DNA of 39,820 nucleotides from Erysipelothrix sp. (lineage in GTDB: Bacteria > Bacillota_I > Bacilli_A > Erysipelotrichales > Erysipelotrichaceae): the NCBI GenBank assembly GCA_012512595.1, contig JAAZDW010000026.1:1-39820 (forward strand). The letters are read 5' to 3'. A program made the position numbers and the translations under genes. Positions 16,788-24,716 of the stretch are shown here, one piece after another. Under the pieces are notes generated by a model. The model did no database searches, was not told where the DNA came from, and saw nothing but the letters and a program-made list of their open reading frames with translations. How positions within the stretch are numbered: the stretch's first letter is position 1; every line of letters begins with the position of its first letter.

Positions 16788-18440
16788 ATGAAACAGAAGC
16801 GAACAATTGACATTTGGACAGTCTTATCTATTTCTATTTTAGTTCTTTATTTAGTCTTTCTATTATGGCCGCTGTATAATATCCTAAAAGGGTCATTTAC
16901 AAATACTAGTGGAGAATTTACTTTAGAGTGGTTTTCCAAATTCTTTGGAGACCCTTATTACTTAAAAACTTTAGTAAATAGCTTTAGTGTAACTGTTTGG
17001 GTAACGATACTAACATTAGTCGTAGGTTATCCAATGGCTTACTTTTTTAATATGTATGAGATCAAAGGAAAAGCAATTGTACAAATAGTCGTGATATTAA
17101 CTGCGATGTCGGCACCGTTTATTGGGGCTTATGCCTGGATTCAATTATTGGGTCGCAATGGTATAATTACTGCATTTTTAAGAAATACAATTGGTTTTAC
17201 AAAAATGCCTACCATTTATGGTTTCAATGGTATCTTACTAGTACTAACTTTGCAACTGATTCCGCTAGTGTTTCTTTATATTTCAGGAGCACTTAAGAAA
17301 ATTGATAATAGTATTTTGGAAGCCTCAGAAAATATGGGGGTTACTGGTGTAAAAAGATTTTTCAAAGTAATTGTACCTTTAACTATGCCAACGGTTTTTG
17401 CTGCAGCTCTTCTTGTTTTTATGCGAGCATTTTCTGATTTTGGAACCCCATTATTAATTGGCGAAGGTTATCGTGTCTTTCCAGTAGAAATTTATCGACA
17501 GTTTTTAGGGGAAACGGGTAGAAACTATAATTTCGCGGCCAGTATAAGTGTTATTGCAATTATTATTACATCAGCAATATTCTTAGGTCAAAGGTTTCTT
17601 TCAAAGTACTTTAGTTTTACGATGAAATCATTTAATTCAGTGGAACGTAAACAAGCAAAAGGGATCAAAAATTTTTTAATGCATGCATATATTTATACAA
17701 TATTATTTGTAGCATATTTACCACAGCTATTAATTCTCTATCAGTCCTTTCAAAATACTTCAGGTAAAATCTTTGTAAAAGGATTTTCATTAAATAGTTA
17801 TCGAGTAGCGCTTGAAAGAATGGGCAAGTCAATACCAACGACCTTTTATATCGGAGGGTTAGCACTTGCGATAACAGTTTTAGCTGCAGTCTTAATTTCT
17901 TACTTAGTTGTAAGAAGACCAAACCCAATTAACACATTTGTTGATACATTAAGTATGATTCCTTATATTATTCCAGGATCAGTAATCGGGATTGGCTTAG
18001 TTATGACCTTTAATAGAAAGCCACTTGTCTTAACAGGCACAGTAACAATAATGGTTGTTGCATTGGTTATTCGAAGAATCCCATATACGATTCGATCCTC
18101 AGTAGCTATATTGCAGCAAATTCCAATCACCATTGAAGAAGCAGCAATTAGCTTAGGAGCTTCCAAACTGAAAGCATTCTTTAAAGTTACAGTCCCGATG
18201 ATGGCAACTGGGGTTATTGCTGGTGCGATTCTTTCGTGGGTGACTATAATTACAGAACTATCAAGTGCTATTATTTTATATAATGCAAAAACAACGACTT
18301 TAACATTAGCGATTTATACTTTTGTAACTCGAGGTAATTATGGTTATGCCGCTGCATTAGCAACCGTCCTTTCAATTGTAACAGTATTATCAATCTTGCT
18401 TTATATGAAGATTGCGGACACAGACGAAATAACCTTATAA
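16788..18440 (+). CDS. ABC importer permease, two fused BPD domains
   Basis: 550 residues with about 12 membrane segments. It is two permease domains in one chain, as in FbpB, SfuB and AfuB. Each half carries an EAA loop that contacts the ATPase: EASENMGVTGVKRFFKVIVP in the first half and EEAAISLGASKLKAFFKVTVP in the second. The linker near residues 275-290 (NSVERKQAKGIKNF) is cytoplasmic. The start lies two bases past the ATPase stop with only a weak ribosome-binding site, so coupling is likely. A strong terminator follows, closing the three-gene operon. Confidence 0.93.
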   Translation: MKQKRTIDIWTVLSISILVLYLVFLLWPLYNILKGSFTNTSGEFTLEWFSKFFGDPYYLKTLVNSFSVTVWVTILTLVVGYPMAYFFNMYEIKGKAIVQIVVILTAMSAPFIGAYAWIQLLGRNGIITAFLRNTIGFTKMPTIYGFNGILLVLTLQLIPLVFLYISGALKKIDNSILEASENMGVTGVKRFFKVIVPLTMPTVFAAALLVFMRAFSDFGTPLLIGEGYRVFPVEIYRQFLGETGRNYNFAASISVIAIIITSAIFLGQRFLSKYFSFTMKSFNSVERKQAKGIKNFLMHAYIYTILFVAYLPQLLILYQSFQNTSGKIFVKGFSLNSYRVALERMGKSIPTTFYIGGLALAITVLAAVLISYLVVRRPNPINTFVDTLSMIPYIIPGSVIGIGLVMTFNRKPLVLTGTVTIMVVALVIRRIPYTIRSSVAILQQIPITIEEAAISLGASKLKAFFKVTVPMMATGVIAGAILSWVTIITELSSAIILYNAKTTTLTLAIYTFVTRGNYGYAAALATVLSIVTVLSILLYMKIADTDEITL

Positions 18441-18455
18441 ATTTTATGATAGATA

Positions 18456-18500
18456 AAAAAAATCCAGTTCAAAGCACGCTAGCTTTTTCTGGATTTTTTT
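18456..18500 (+). terminator. Intrinsic terminator after the ABC importer operon
   Basis: AAAAAAATCCAG (18456-18467) pairs with CTGGATTTTTTT (18489-18500). An inner helix AAAGC/GCTTT (18471-18475 with 18482-18486) extends it. Confidence 0.88.
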
Positions 18501-18583
18501 ATTCAATATATTTACTATCGAAAACTAGAAAATTCTAGTGTGATTAATATTTTTAGACAATAGTGTCGAAAAAATAGTTAAAG

Positions 18584-18592
18584 TGTTATAAT
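18584..18592 (+). promoter_or_regulatory. Promoter of the tmk operon (extended -10)
   Basis: TGTTATAAT at 18584-18592, no good -35. The start codon is only 16 nt beyond the -10, so the predicted leader is about 8-9 nt and contains just GGTGAT. Confidence 0.72.
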
Positions 18593-18607
18593 TATAGTGG
18601 TGATTAT

Positions 18608-19240
18608 ATGAGGCAGAAAGCTTTGTTTGTGACATTTGAAGGACCAGATGGCAGTGGGAAAACCACAATTAGTCAAGCTGTTTATAATAAACTTAAACAA
18701 TTAGGATACAATTGTATATATACACGAGAACCAGGTGGGATTCGCATCTCTGAAGACATCAGAGATATTATTTTAGATACCCAAAACACTAATATGGACA
18801 TCAGAACCGAGGCCCTATTATATGCGGCAAGTCGACGTCAACATTTAATCGAGAAGATTATTCCAGCCTTAAAAAATAGCCAAATAGTTATATGTGATCG
18901 TTTTATTGATAGCTCACTTGCTTACCAAGGAGTTGGAAGATCAATTGGTTTTGATGAGGTTTTGCAGATTAATCAATTTGCGATTGAAGGTTTGTTTCCT
19001 GATTTAACAATATACTTGGATATTAGTGCAGAAGAAGGTTTAAAAAGAATAGAAGATCGAGACCATAAAGATCGGTTAGATCTTGAAAGTATTGACTTTC
19101 ATAATAAAGTACACCAGGGTTATCAATTAGTTTTAGAACGTTTTAAAGATAGAATTCAAATAGTTGACGCTAACCAAACTATCGAGCAAATTACAGATAT
19201 GGCTGTTGAAATAATCATTAAGGAAAACAATAATGAATAG
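18608..19240 (+). CDS. tmk: Thymidylate kinase
   Basis: 210 residues, normal. Phosphorylates dTMP to dTDP with ATP. P-loop EGPDGSGKTT at 11-20; the DR-x motif CDRFIDSSLAYQG; the LID region with basic residues (RIEDRDHKDRLD). The ATG at 18608 gives the canonical N terminus. The gene overlaps holB by 8 nt. This is the tmk-holB-ricT-rsmI block of Bacillota, but without the yaaQ (darA) and yaaR genes found between tmk and holB in Bacillus. Confidence 0.96.
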   Translation: MRQKALFVTFEGPDGSGKTTISQAVYNKLKQLGYNCIYTREPGGIRISEDIRDIILDTQNTNMDIRTEALLYAASRRQHLIEKIIPALKNSQIVICDRFIDSSLAYQGVGRSIGFDEVLQINQFAIEGLFPDLTIYLDISAEEGLKRIEDRDHKDRLDLESIDFHNKVHQGYQLVLERFKDRIQIVDANQTIEQITDMAVEIIIKENNNE

Positions 19241-20207
19241 TTTAAACTTATTAAAAACAAAACAAAGTGTTGTCTATACAATTTTAAACAATGCCTTAGA
19301 AAGTGATAAACTTGCCCATGCTTACTTATTTTCCGGCATCAAAGGTTCATTACAACAAGAAACGGCATTGCTATTAGTCCAAAGTTTATTTTGTGAACAA
19401 TCAAAATGGGCATGCGGACAGTGTGTAATATGTAATAGAATCAAAAATAATGTTTATCCTGACATGATTGTTTTAGATGGTAGTCTAGGTTCAATAAAGA
19501 AAGCTGATGTTTTAGATTTACAACATCGCTTTGCATTAACATCGCTTGAAAAGTATGTTTATAAAATATTTATAATAAAGGATGCCCATCACATGACTAA
19601 TGGAGCTGCCAATAGTTTGTTAAAGTTTTTAGAAGAGCCAAGTGCTAATGTCTTAGGAATTTTAATATCTGACCAAACTGAAGCACTATTGCCGACAGTT
19701 ATTTCTAGGTGTCAAGTTATCAACTTTAAAAGACTATCATATTTGGACAATTTTGAAATTGCGAAACTTAATAACATTGCTGACTTGGAAGCGTATTACT
19801 ATTCAAAGGTCGTCTTTAATCATTTAAGTGTTAGTGATTTTATCGAGCATGAAGCATTTCAACTGTTTCAAATAACCTTTGAAAGGTTCATTGATTTATT
19901 TGATACCAAGCCGGACATGGCCTTATACTCAATTCATAATATCCTATTAAAACATAAAGACAAAGAAGTAGTGAGAGTTGGCTTTGATCTCTTTATAAAT
20001 ATGTTAATAGTTTTTTACGGAGATACGATTACCCAGTCTCAAAAGGTTAATGAATGGTATGACTTGAGTGTTGAAAGACATAAAAAGGGAGTTAATAGTA
20101 ACCAACTTTTAGAAGTTATCTTGGAAACAAAAAATAAAATTAATCCAAGTATAAACAATGCGTTATTGGTCGATCAAATGGTTTATAATTTAAAGGAGGT
20201 AATGTAA
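19233..20207 (+). CDS. holB: DNA polymerase III clamp-loader delta' subunit
   Basis: 324 residues. Delta' is a structural member of the sliding-clamp loader. The P-loop position is degenerate (AYLFSGIKGSLQQETALLL), as usual for delta'. A four-cysteine zinc module is present (FCEQSKWACGQCVICNR), followed by the SRC motif (VISRCQVINF). The start at 19233 overlaps the end of tmk by 8 nt. ricT begins directly after the stop, with its ribosome-binding site inside holB. Confidence 0.93.
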   Translation: MNSLNLLKTKQSVVYTILNNALESDKLAHAYLFSGIKGSLQQETALLLVQSLFCEQSKWACGQCVICNRIKNNVYPDMIVLDGSLGSIKKADVLDLQHRFALTSLEKYVYKIFIIKDAHHMTNGAANSLLKFLEEPSANVLGILISDQTEALLPTVISRCQVINFKRLSYLDNFEIAKLNNIADLEAYYYSKVVFNHLSVSDFIEHEAFQLFQITFERFIDLFDTKPDMALYSIHNILLKHKDKEVVRVGFDLFINMLIVFYGDTITQSQKVNEWYDLSVERHKKGVNSNQLLEVILETKNKINPSINNALLVDQMVYNLKEVM

Positions 20208-21047
20208 GTGAACGATAAATATAAGTGTTTTGTAACTGTAAATTTTAATAAACAACACAAACCCTATTATTTTGGCTTAAATGACCAAAGTATAGGCTAT
20301 GGTGATTACATAGTAGTAGAAACAACCAGAGGGCTAGAATTAGTAGAAGTGGTTTCTAATCCTGATACCTTAGACAAATTACCAGGTAATTTTGAATTAA
20401 AACCAGTGATTAGAAAAGCGAATCAGAAAGACTTAAAAAATTATGAGGAAAGTTTAGAATTGTCTAAAGTTGCTATGGAGGCTGTTCAACGCTTTATTGA
20501 AGAGTTAGGCTTAAAGATGAATCCAATTAGTGCTGAATATACGCTTGATCACAGAAAAGTTTTGATTGTTTATGTAGCGGATGAGCGAGTAGACTTTAGA
20601 GAGTTACTAAGAAGACTAAATGCTGAATTAAGAGCTAGAATTGAACTACGTCAAATTGGTGAACGTGATAAGGCAAAGATGATTAGCGGGATAGCAACAT
20701 GTGGCATGGAAACTTGCTGTTCAAGATTTATGCGAGACTTTGACATGATTTCAATTAATATGGCCAAAAATCAAAATTTAGCTTTAAATATTTCAAAACT
20801 ATCCGGTTTATGCGGTAAATTTATGTGCTGTTTAAAACATGAGGATGAAATGTATACCGAAATGAAGTCAGAGTGGCCAGCTGCAAACAGTAAGGTTATG
20901 TATAAGGGTAATGAGTATTATGTTAATTCATTAAATTATATTGGCCAAGAAGCAAAACTAATGAACAAGGAAGAAACTATATATGTTCCATTTGAAGAAG
21001 CTTTCAAGGATCATTTGAGAGCGCAAAGAAGAAAAGAACAAGAATAA
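20208..21047 (+). CDS. ricT: PSP1-domain protein RicT (YaaT), RNase Y cofactor
   Basis: 279 residues. GTG start at 20208, placed 8 nt after a perfect AAAGGAGGT (20192-20200); the GTG follows the holB TAA directly. The PSP1 domain carries the cysteine-rich signature ATCGMETCCSRFM and LSGLCGKFMCCLKHED. In Bacillus RicT works with RicA and RicF, binds iron-sulfur clusters and directs RNase Y to maturation cleavages. RicA and RicF are not encoded here. It sits between holB and rsmI as in Bacillus, although yabA and yabB are missing. Confidence 0.92.
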   Translation: MNDKYKCFVTVNFNKQHKPYYFGLNDQSIGYGDYIVVETTRGLELVEVVSNPDTLDKLPGNFELKPVIRKANQKDLKNYEESLELSKVAMEAVQRFIEELGLKMNPISAEYTLDHRKVLIVYVADERVDFRELLRRLNAELRARIELRQIGERDKAKMISGIATCGMETCCSRFMRDFDMISINMAKNQNLALNISKLSGLCGKFMCCLKHEDEMYTEMKSEWPAANSKVMYKGNEYYVNSLNYIGQEAKLMNKEETIYVPFEEAFKDHLRAQRRKEQE

Positions 21048-21059
21048 GGGAGTGATTAT

Positions 21060-21905
21060 GTGCAGCGAACAATGAGTTTTAGAAATGACAGTAAGACACT
21101 TTATCTTGTTGCAACTCCAATTGGCAATTTATCAGAGATGACACCAAGAGCGATTGAGGTATTGAAAGCTGTTGATGTAATCGCCGTAGAAGATACCCGT
21201 GTAACTGGGAAACTTTTGAAACATTTTGAAATAGAAAATAAAATGATTGTTCACCAAAAACACAACGAACAAGCGAGCTCTGATGGTATTATTAAGCTTT
21301 TAGAACAAGGCAAAGATGTCGCCCTAGTTTCTGATGCCGGCTATCCATTAATTTCAGATCCGGGTCAAAGTTTGGTAAATAAGGCGATTTCTCATGGCTT
21401 TAATGTTGTCCCAATCTCAGGTAGCAGTGCCATTTTAAATGCAGTTATTGCAAGTGGCCTCGATACATCAGCATTTTCTTTTATTGGGTTTTTACCAATA
21501 AAACAAACAGAATGTCGTTTAAAATTAAGTGAAATCGAAAATAGACAAGACACCTTAGTTTTTTATGAAGCACCACACCGATTGAAAAAGACCCTTGCTA
21601 TCATTGAAGAAGAATTAGGCAATCGTTATATATGTATTGCTAGAGAAATAACTAAGCAGTATGAAGAGTTTATTCGGGGTGACATACTGACGATAATAGA
21701 AGAGTTAGATGAGGTTAAAGGCGAGATTGTAATTGTCGTAGAGGGTAGAAAACAAATCAAACATGATTATCTTAATATCGACTTAATTAAAATGGTACAA
21801 GAAGAAATCAGACGCGGAATGACTGCCAGTGAAGCGATCAAATATGTTTCCAAGCAATCAGGTGTTAATAAGAACCATTTGTACAAAATATATCATTCTA
21901 ATTGA
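21060..21905 (+). CDS. rsmI: 16S rRNA (cytidine1402-2'-O)-methyltransferase
   Basis: 281 residues with the GTG at 21060 (277 if the ATG at 21072 is used). Methylates the ribose of C1402 in the ribosomal P site using SAM. Tetrapyrrole-methylase fold text: YLVATPIGNLSEMTPRAI, AVEDTRVTGKLLKHF, LVSDAGYPLISDPG and ISGSSAILNAVIASGL. AGGGAG (21047-21052) is 7 nt before the GTG, which favours it. An ATG at 21058 in another frame encodes only MCSEQ and its TGA overlaps the ATG at 21072, so coupled initiation there is also possible. Confidence 0.94.
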   Translation: MQRTMSFRNDSKTLYLVATPIGNLSEMTPRAIEVLKAVDVIAVEDTRVTGKLLKHFEIENKMIVHQKHNEQASSDGIIKLLEQGKDVALVSDAGYPLISDPGQSLVNKAISHGFNVVPISGSSAILNAVIASGLDTSAFSFIGFLPIKQTECRLKLSEIENRQDTLVFYEAPHRLKKTLAIIEEELGNRYICIAREITKQYEEFIRGDILTIIEELDEVKGEIVIVVEGRKQIKHDYLNIDLIKMVQEEIRRGMTASEAIKYVSKQSGVNKNHLYKIYHSN

Positions 21906-21913
21906 TTAACAGT

Positions 21914-21941
21914 AAAAACTGATAAGTAATTATCAGTTTTT
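21914..21941 (+). terminator. Intrinsic terminator after rsmI
   Basis: AAAAACTGATAA (21914-21925), loop GTAA, TTATCAGTTTTT (21930-21941): a perfect 12-bp stem ending in a T-run. It closes the tmk-holB-ricT-rsmI operon. Confidence 0.9.
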
Positions 21942-21953
21942 ATTTAAAAAATA

Positions 21954-21961
21954 GGTTAACC
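21954..21961. promoter_or_regulatory. Upstream palindrome GGTTAACC, possible metal-regulator half-operator
   Basis: A perfect 8-bp palindrome just upstream of the mntR -35. GGTTA resembles half-sites of DtxR-family operators (TTAGGTTA). Tentative. Confidence 0.35.
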
Positions 21962-21970
21962 GTACAATTA

Positions 21971-21999
21971 TTGCAAAAATAGCGCAAACGGTTTATAAT
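21971..21999 (+). promoter_or_regulatory. Promoter of the DtxR/MntR-type regulator
   Basis: TTGCAA (21971-21976), 17-nt spacer, TATAAT (21994-21999). Predicted start near 22006, leader about 42 nt. Confidence 0.75.
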
Positions 22000-22011
22000 T
22001 AGTATACCTAA
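21999..22011. promoter_or_regulatory. Candidate autoregulatory operator
   Basis: TTAG-TATAC-CTAA (21999-22011), an inverted repeat overlapping the -10 and start of transcription of the regulator gene. It shares the TTAG/CTAA ends of DtxR-family boxes. Inference only. Confidence 0.4.
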
Positions 22012-22047
22012 CAAATTTCGGCTTACTGTATTAATAGGAGTGATAAA

Positions 22048-22686
22048 ATGACTGGAAATAGAGAAGATTATATAAAAGTTATCTATGAGTTAGGTGGCGA
22101 GCGTAATAAAGTATCTACTAAAGATATCGCAAGTGCACTGGATGTTTCTATGCCATCAGTATCAGAGATGTTAAGAAAACTAGCAGACGAAAAGATCTTA
22201 GATTATGAAGTTTATAAAGGGGTCACACTGACTTCTAATGGGGTAAGAGAAGCGGTTAGAATTAAGAAAGTCCATATACTTTGGGAAGTTTTTTTGGTCG
22301 ATAAATTAGGCTATGCCTTAGAAGATGTCCATGAAGAAGCAGAACTTTTAGAACATATTACAAGCAAAAAATTAGAGGAAAAACTGGAAGAATACTTGGG
22401 GTATCCTGAAATTTGTCCACATGGAACCCCACTTAATCACGATGAATATCTGTTTGATTATTTATCTCTTACAAAAGTAGCCATAGATGAGATTGTAAGA
22501 CTGAAAAGATTTAAGGATGAAAAACAATTTCTAATCAATATTAAGGATTTGGATTTGAAAGTTGATGATGTAATCCAATTGAAATCATATGATAGTAAAA
22601 ATGACGTTTATACGATACATGTAAATGACAAACTAATTGAGCTACCTCAGGCAGTAGCAAGCAAAATTTTTGTTTCAAAAGCATAA
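22048..22686 (+). CDS. mntR: DtxR-family metal-dependent repressor, MntR-like metal site, with C-terminal FeoA/SH3-like domain
   Basis: 212 residues, against about 142 for Bacillus MntR; the extra C-terminal ~70 residues (VDDVIQLKSYDSKNDVYTIH) look like the FeoA/SH3 domain of DtxR/IdeR-type members. An N-terminal winged helix (STKDIASALDVSMPSVSEM) binds DNA. Metal-site residues follow MntR rather than DtxR: D7, H76, E99, E102 and H103 (EAELLEH, where iron-type DtxR has Cys instead of the first Glu). MntR's E11 position is Lys here. It therefore probably senses Mn2+. Ribosome-binding site AGGAGTGAT. It is monocistronic with its own promoter and a terminator. No metal transporter gene lies beside it. 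Confidence 0.85.
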   Translation: MTGNREDYIKVIYELGGERNKVSTKDIASALDVSMPSVSEMLRKLADEKILDYEVYKGVTLTSNGVREAVRIKKVHILWEVFLVDKLGYALEDVHEEAELLEHITSKKLEEKLEEYLGYPEICPHGTPLNHDEYLFDYLSLTKVAIDEIVRLKRFKDEKQFLINIKDLDLKVDDVIQLKSYDSKNDVYTIHVNDKLIELPQAVASKIFVSKA

Positions 22687-22721
22687 AATTTACAGAGTTA
22701 TTTATTGGTGTTAAATTATAT

Positions 22722-22754
22722 AGCTTAATTTCAATTTGAAGTTAAGCTTTTTTG
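22722..22754 (+). terminator. Intrinsic terminator after mntR
   Basis: AGCTTAATTTC (22722-22732), loop AATTT, GAAGTTAAGCT (22738-22748) with one T-G pair, then T-run to 22753. Confidence 0.85.
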
Positions 22755-22785
22755 TAAGGCTATTTTAAAGTCATATAAAAAAGGG

Positions 22786-22791
22786 TATAAT
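22786..22791 (+). promoter_or_regulatory. Promoter -10 for the ROK kinase-manA unit
   Basis: TATAAT at 22786-22791, 32 nt before the chosen start codon. The -35 region is AT-rich and undefined. Confidence 0.55.
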
Positions 22792-22822
22792 GGACACATA
22801 AAATATGAAAGGGGAAACCTAT

Positions 22823-23719
22823 ATGTTTGCAGTAAGTGTAGATATTGGTGGAACTCAAACAAGAGTTGCGTGTATCGATGATAAAGGTTTAATTATAAAT
22901 AAACAAGCTTTCAGAACTTATGTCGATGACCCAATAAGAAATATCAAAGAAGTCAAAAAGATAATTTTAAGTTTTGAAAAAGAGATTATTGGAGTAGGAA
23001 TGTCTTGTCCAGGACCCTTAGATTTATTGGAAGGTACTGTTTTAACACCTCCCAATCTACCAGGCTGGCACTATTTTTCTCTAAGGTCAAAAAGTGAAGA
23101 GATATTAAGCCTTCCTGTATTTTTGGAGAATGACGCTAACCTTGCCGCCTTGGCTGAAAGTCAAATAGGCGCAGGAAAAAATAATAATATTGTTCAATAC
23201 TTAACAATAAGCACAGGTGTTGGTGGTGGATTAATAATAAATAATGAAATATTTACAGGGGCGCATGGTTTTGCACAAGAAATAGCAAATAGTATTTTAT
23301 GGAAGGATGGTCCTAAACAGGGCTTATTAAAAAAAGGATCTCTAGAATCAATTTCTAGCGGTACAGCAATTTTCAATCGAGCTAAAGCTTTAGGGTTGGA
23401 TGTTAGACACGCTGGTCATGTTAATGCCTTAGCCTTATTAGGTGATACAGATGCAATTATGATAATGGAGCAAGCGAAAGACTACTTGGCAAATATGCTT
23501 GCAATTATGATTGGAGTGATTGATCCTGATATTATTGTATTGGGTGGTGGTGTAGTAATAAATACTGCAAACTTTATTGAAGATATAGAAAAAAGAGTTA
23601 AGGATAAAGTCTATGATGTTTTAAGAGACAAAATTAAAATTAAAAAAGCGGCGCTAGGTGATGACTCTGGACTAATTGGCGGAGCATTACATGCCTTTTC
23701 AAAATTGAAGGAGAGATAA
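22823..23719 (+). CDS. ROK-family sugar kinase lacking the zinc-cysteine motif
   Basis: 298 residues from the ATG at 22823, preceded by AAAGGGGAA; an in-frame ATG at 22805 lies before that ribosome-binding site. The N-terminal phosphate motif VDIGGTQTR (6-14), the catalytic Asp region LENDANLAALAES and a glycine-rich GVGGGLI show an ASKHA/ROK kinase. The usual ROK zinc signature C-x-C-G-x2-G-C-x-E is replaced by a stretch without cysteine (DGPKQGLLKKGSLESISSG). Glucose, mannose, fructose or an amino sugar could be the substrate. Direct coupling to manA (one base apart) favours mannose or fructose. Confidence 0.88.
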   Translation: MFAVSVDIGGTQTRVACIDDKGLIINKQAFRTYVDDPIRNIKEVKKIILSFEKEIIGVGMSCPGPLDLLEGTVLTPPNLPGWHYFSLRSKSEEILSLPVFLENDANLAALAESQIGAGKNNNIVQYLTISTGVGGGLIINNEIFTGAHGFAQEIANSILWKDGPKQGLLKKGSLESISSGTAIFNRAKALGLDVRHAGHVNALALLGDTDAIMIMEQAKDYLANMLAIMIGVIDPDIIVLGGGVVINTANFIEDIEKRVKDKVYDVLRDKIKIKKAALGDDSGLIGGALHAFSKLKER

Positions 23720-23720
23720 A

Positions 23721-24683
23721 ATGAATATATTAAAATTGAAGCCAGCTTTTAAAGACTACTTATGGGGTGGCCAAATATTAAAAGAAAAATATGGAAAAGA
23801 CACAAACTTAGCTATTTTAGCTGAAAGTTGGGAGGTGTCTGGCCATCCTGATGGTCCAAGCACAATCTTAAATAAAGAATATGCTGGAATGACCTTAAGT
23901 GAGTATTTAGACCAAAAGGATAATAAACCGCTTGGAAAACTTAATTTAGATTTAAATGAATTACCAGTTTTAGTAAAGTTTATAGATGCCTTTTCCGATT
24001 TATCCATTCAAGTTCATCCCAATGACGAATATAGTCTTAAACATGAAGGCGATAATGGGAAGACCGAAATGTGGTATATCTTAGAAGCCAAACCTGGTTC
24101 AAAAATATATTATGGAACTAAAAAAGCTATGTCAAAAAGTGAATTTAAGCAATCAATTGACAATGATACTATCTTAGAAAAATTAAATCATGTAGAAGTA
24201 AAAAAAGGGGATGTTATTTTTGTTGAGGCAGGAACTATTCATGCAATTGGAGCCGGGATTGTTATTTGTGAGATTCAACAAAACTCTAATATAACTTACC
24301 GCTTATATGATTTTAACCGAAAAGATGCTCAAGGAAACCTAAGGGAGCTTCATGTTGATAAAGCTATAGCGGTATCAACATTAACACCTTTAAGTACCGA
24401 TTTCAAAGCGCAAGGTCAAGAAATCAAGTACAAAAACCATACAAGACAACTTTTAGTAACTTGCCTCTATTTTACAACCTATAAGATTGAAGTTTGTGGT
24501 GAATTTGATCTAAATGTTTCACCAGATCACTTTAAGGCAATAGTGGTTATTAGTGGAGAGGTATCATTAGAAACTCAAAAAGAGAAAATAAATCTTACTA
24601 AAGGCGAATCTTGTTTTATAGACGCTGGTACAAGTGATATAAAAGTATCTGGCAGCGGCGTATATTTAACAATAACTTTATAA
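23721..24683 (+). CDS. manA: Mannose-6-phosphate isomerase, class I
   Basis: 320 residues, as in Bacillus ManA/GmuF. Interconverts mannose-6-phosphate and fructose-6-phosphate with Zn2+. Zinc ligands are visible as Q97 and H99 (IQVHPND), E116 (KTEMWYI) and H174 (GTIHAIGAG). The N-terminal substrate text LKPAFKDYLWGG is typical. It starts one base after the kinase stop with GGAGAG inside the kinase gene. Together they could feed mannose into glycolysis, like the gmuE-gmuF pair of Bacillus. No transporter for mannose is adjacent. Confidence 0.95.
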   Translation: MNILKLKPAFKDYLWGGQILKEKYGKDTNLAILAESWEVSGHPDGPSTILNKEYAGMTLSEYLDQKDNKPLGKLNLDLNELPVLVKFIDAFSDLSIQVHPNDEYSLKHEGDNGKTEMWYILEAKPGSKIYYGTKKAMSKSEFKQSIDNDTILEKLNHVEVKKGDVIFVEAGTIHAIGAGIVICEIQQNSNITYRLYDFNRKDAQGNLRELHVDKAIAVSTLTPLSTDFKAQGQEIKYKNHTRQLLVTCLYFTTYKIEVCGEFDLNVSPDHFKAIVVISGEVSLETQKEKINLTKGESCFIDAGTSDIKVSGSGVYLTITL

Positions 24684-24716
24684 ATTAATTGAATAGAAAA
24701 GGCTTAAGGGGATAAA

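Noticed and set aside
21982-21997. CGCAAACGGTTTAT near the mntR promoter as a cre site
   Set aside because: Lacks the TG start and CA end of the cre pattern, with at least three mismatches at fixed positions.
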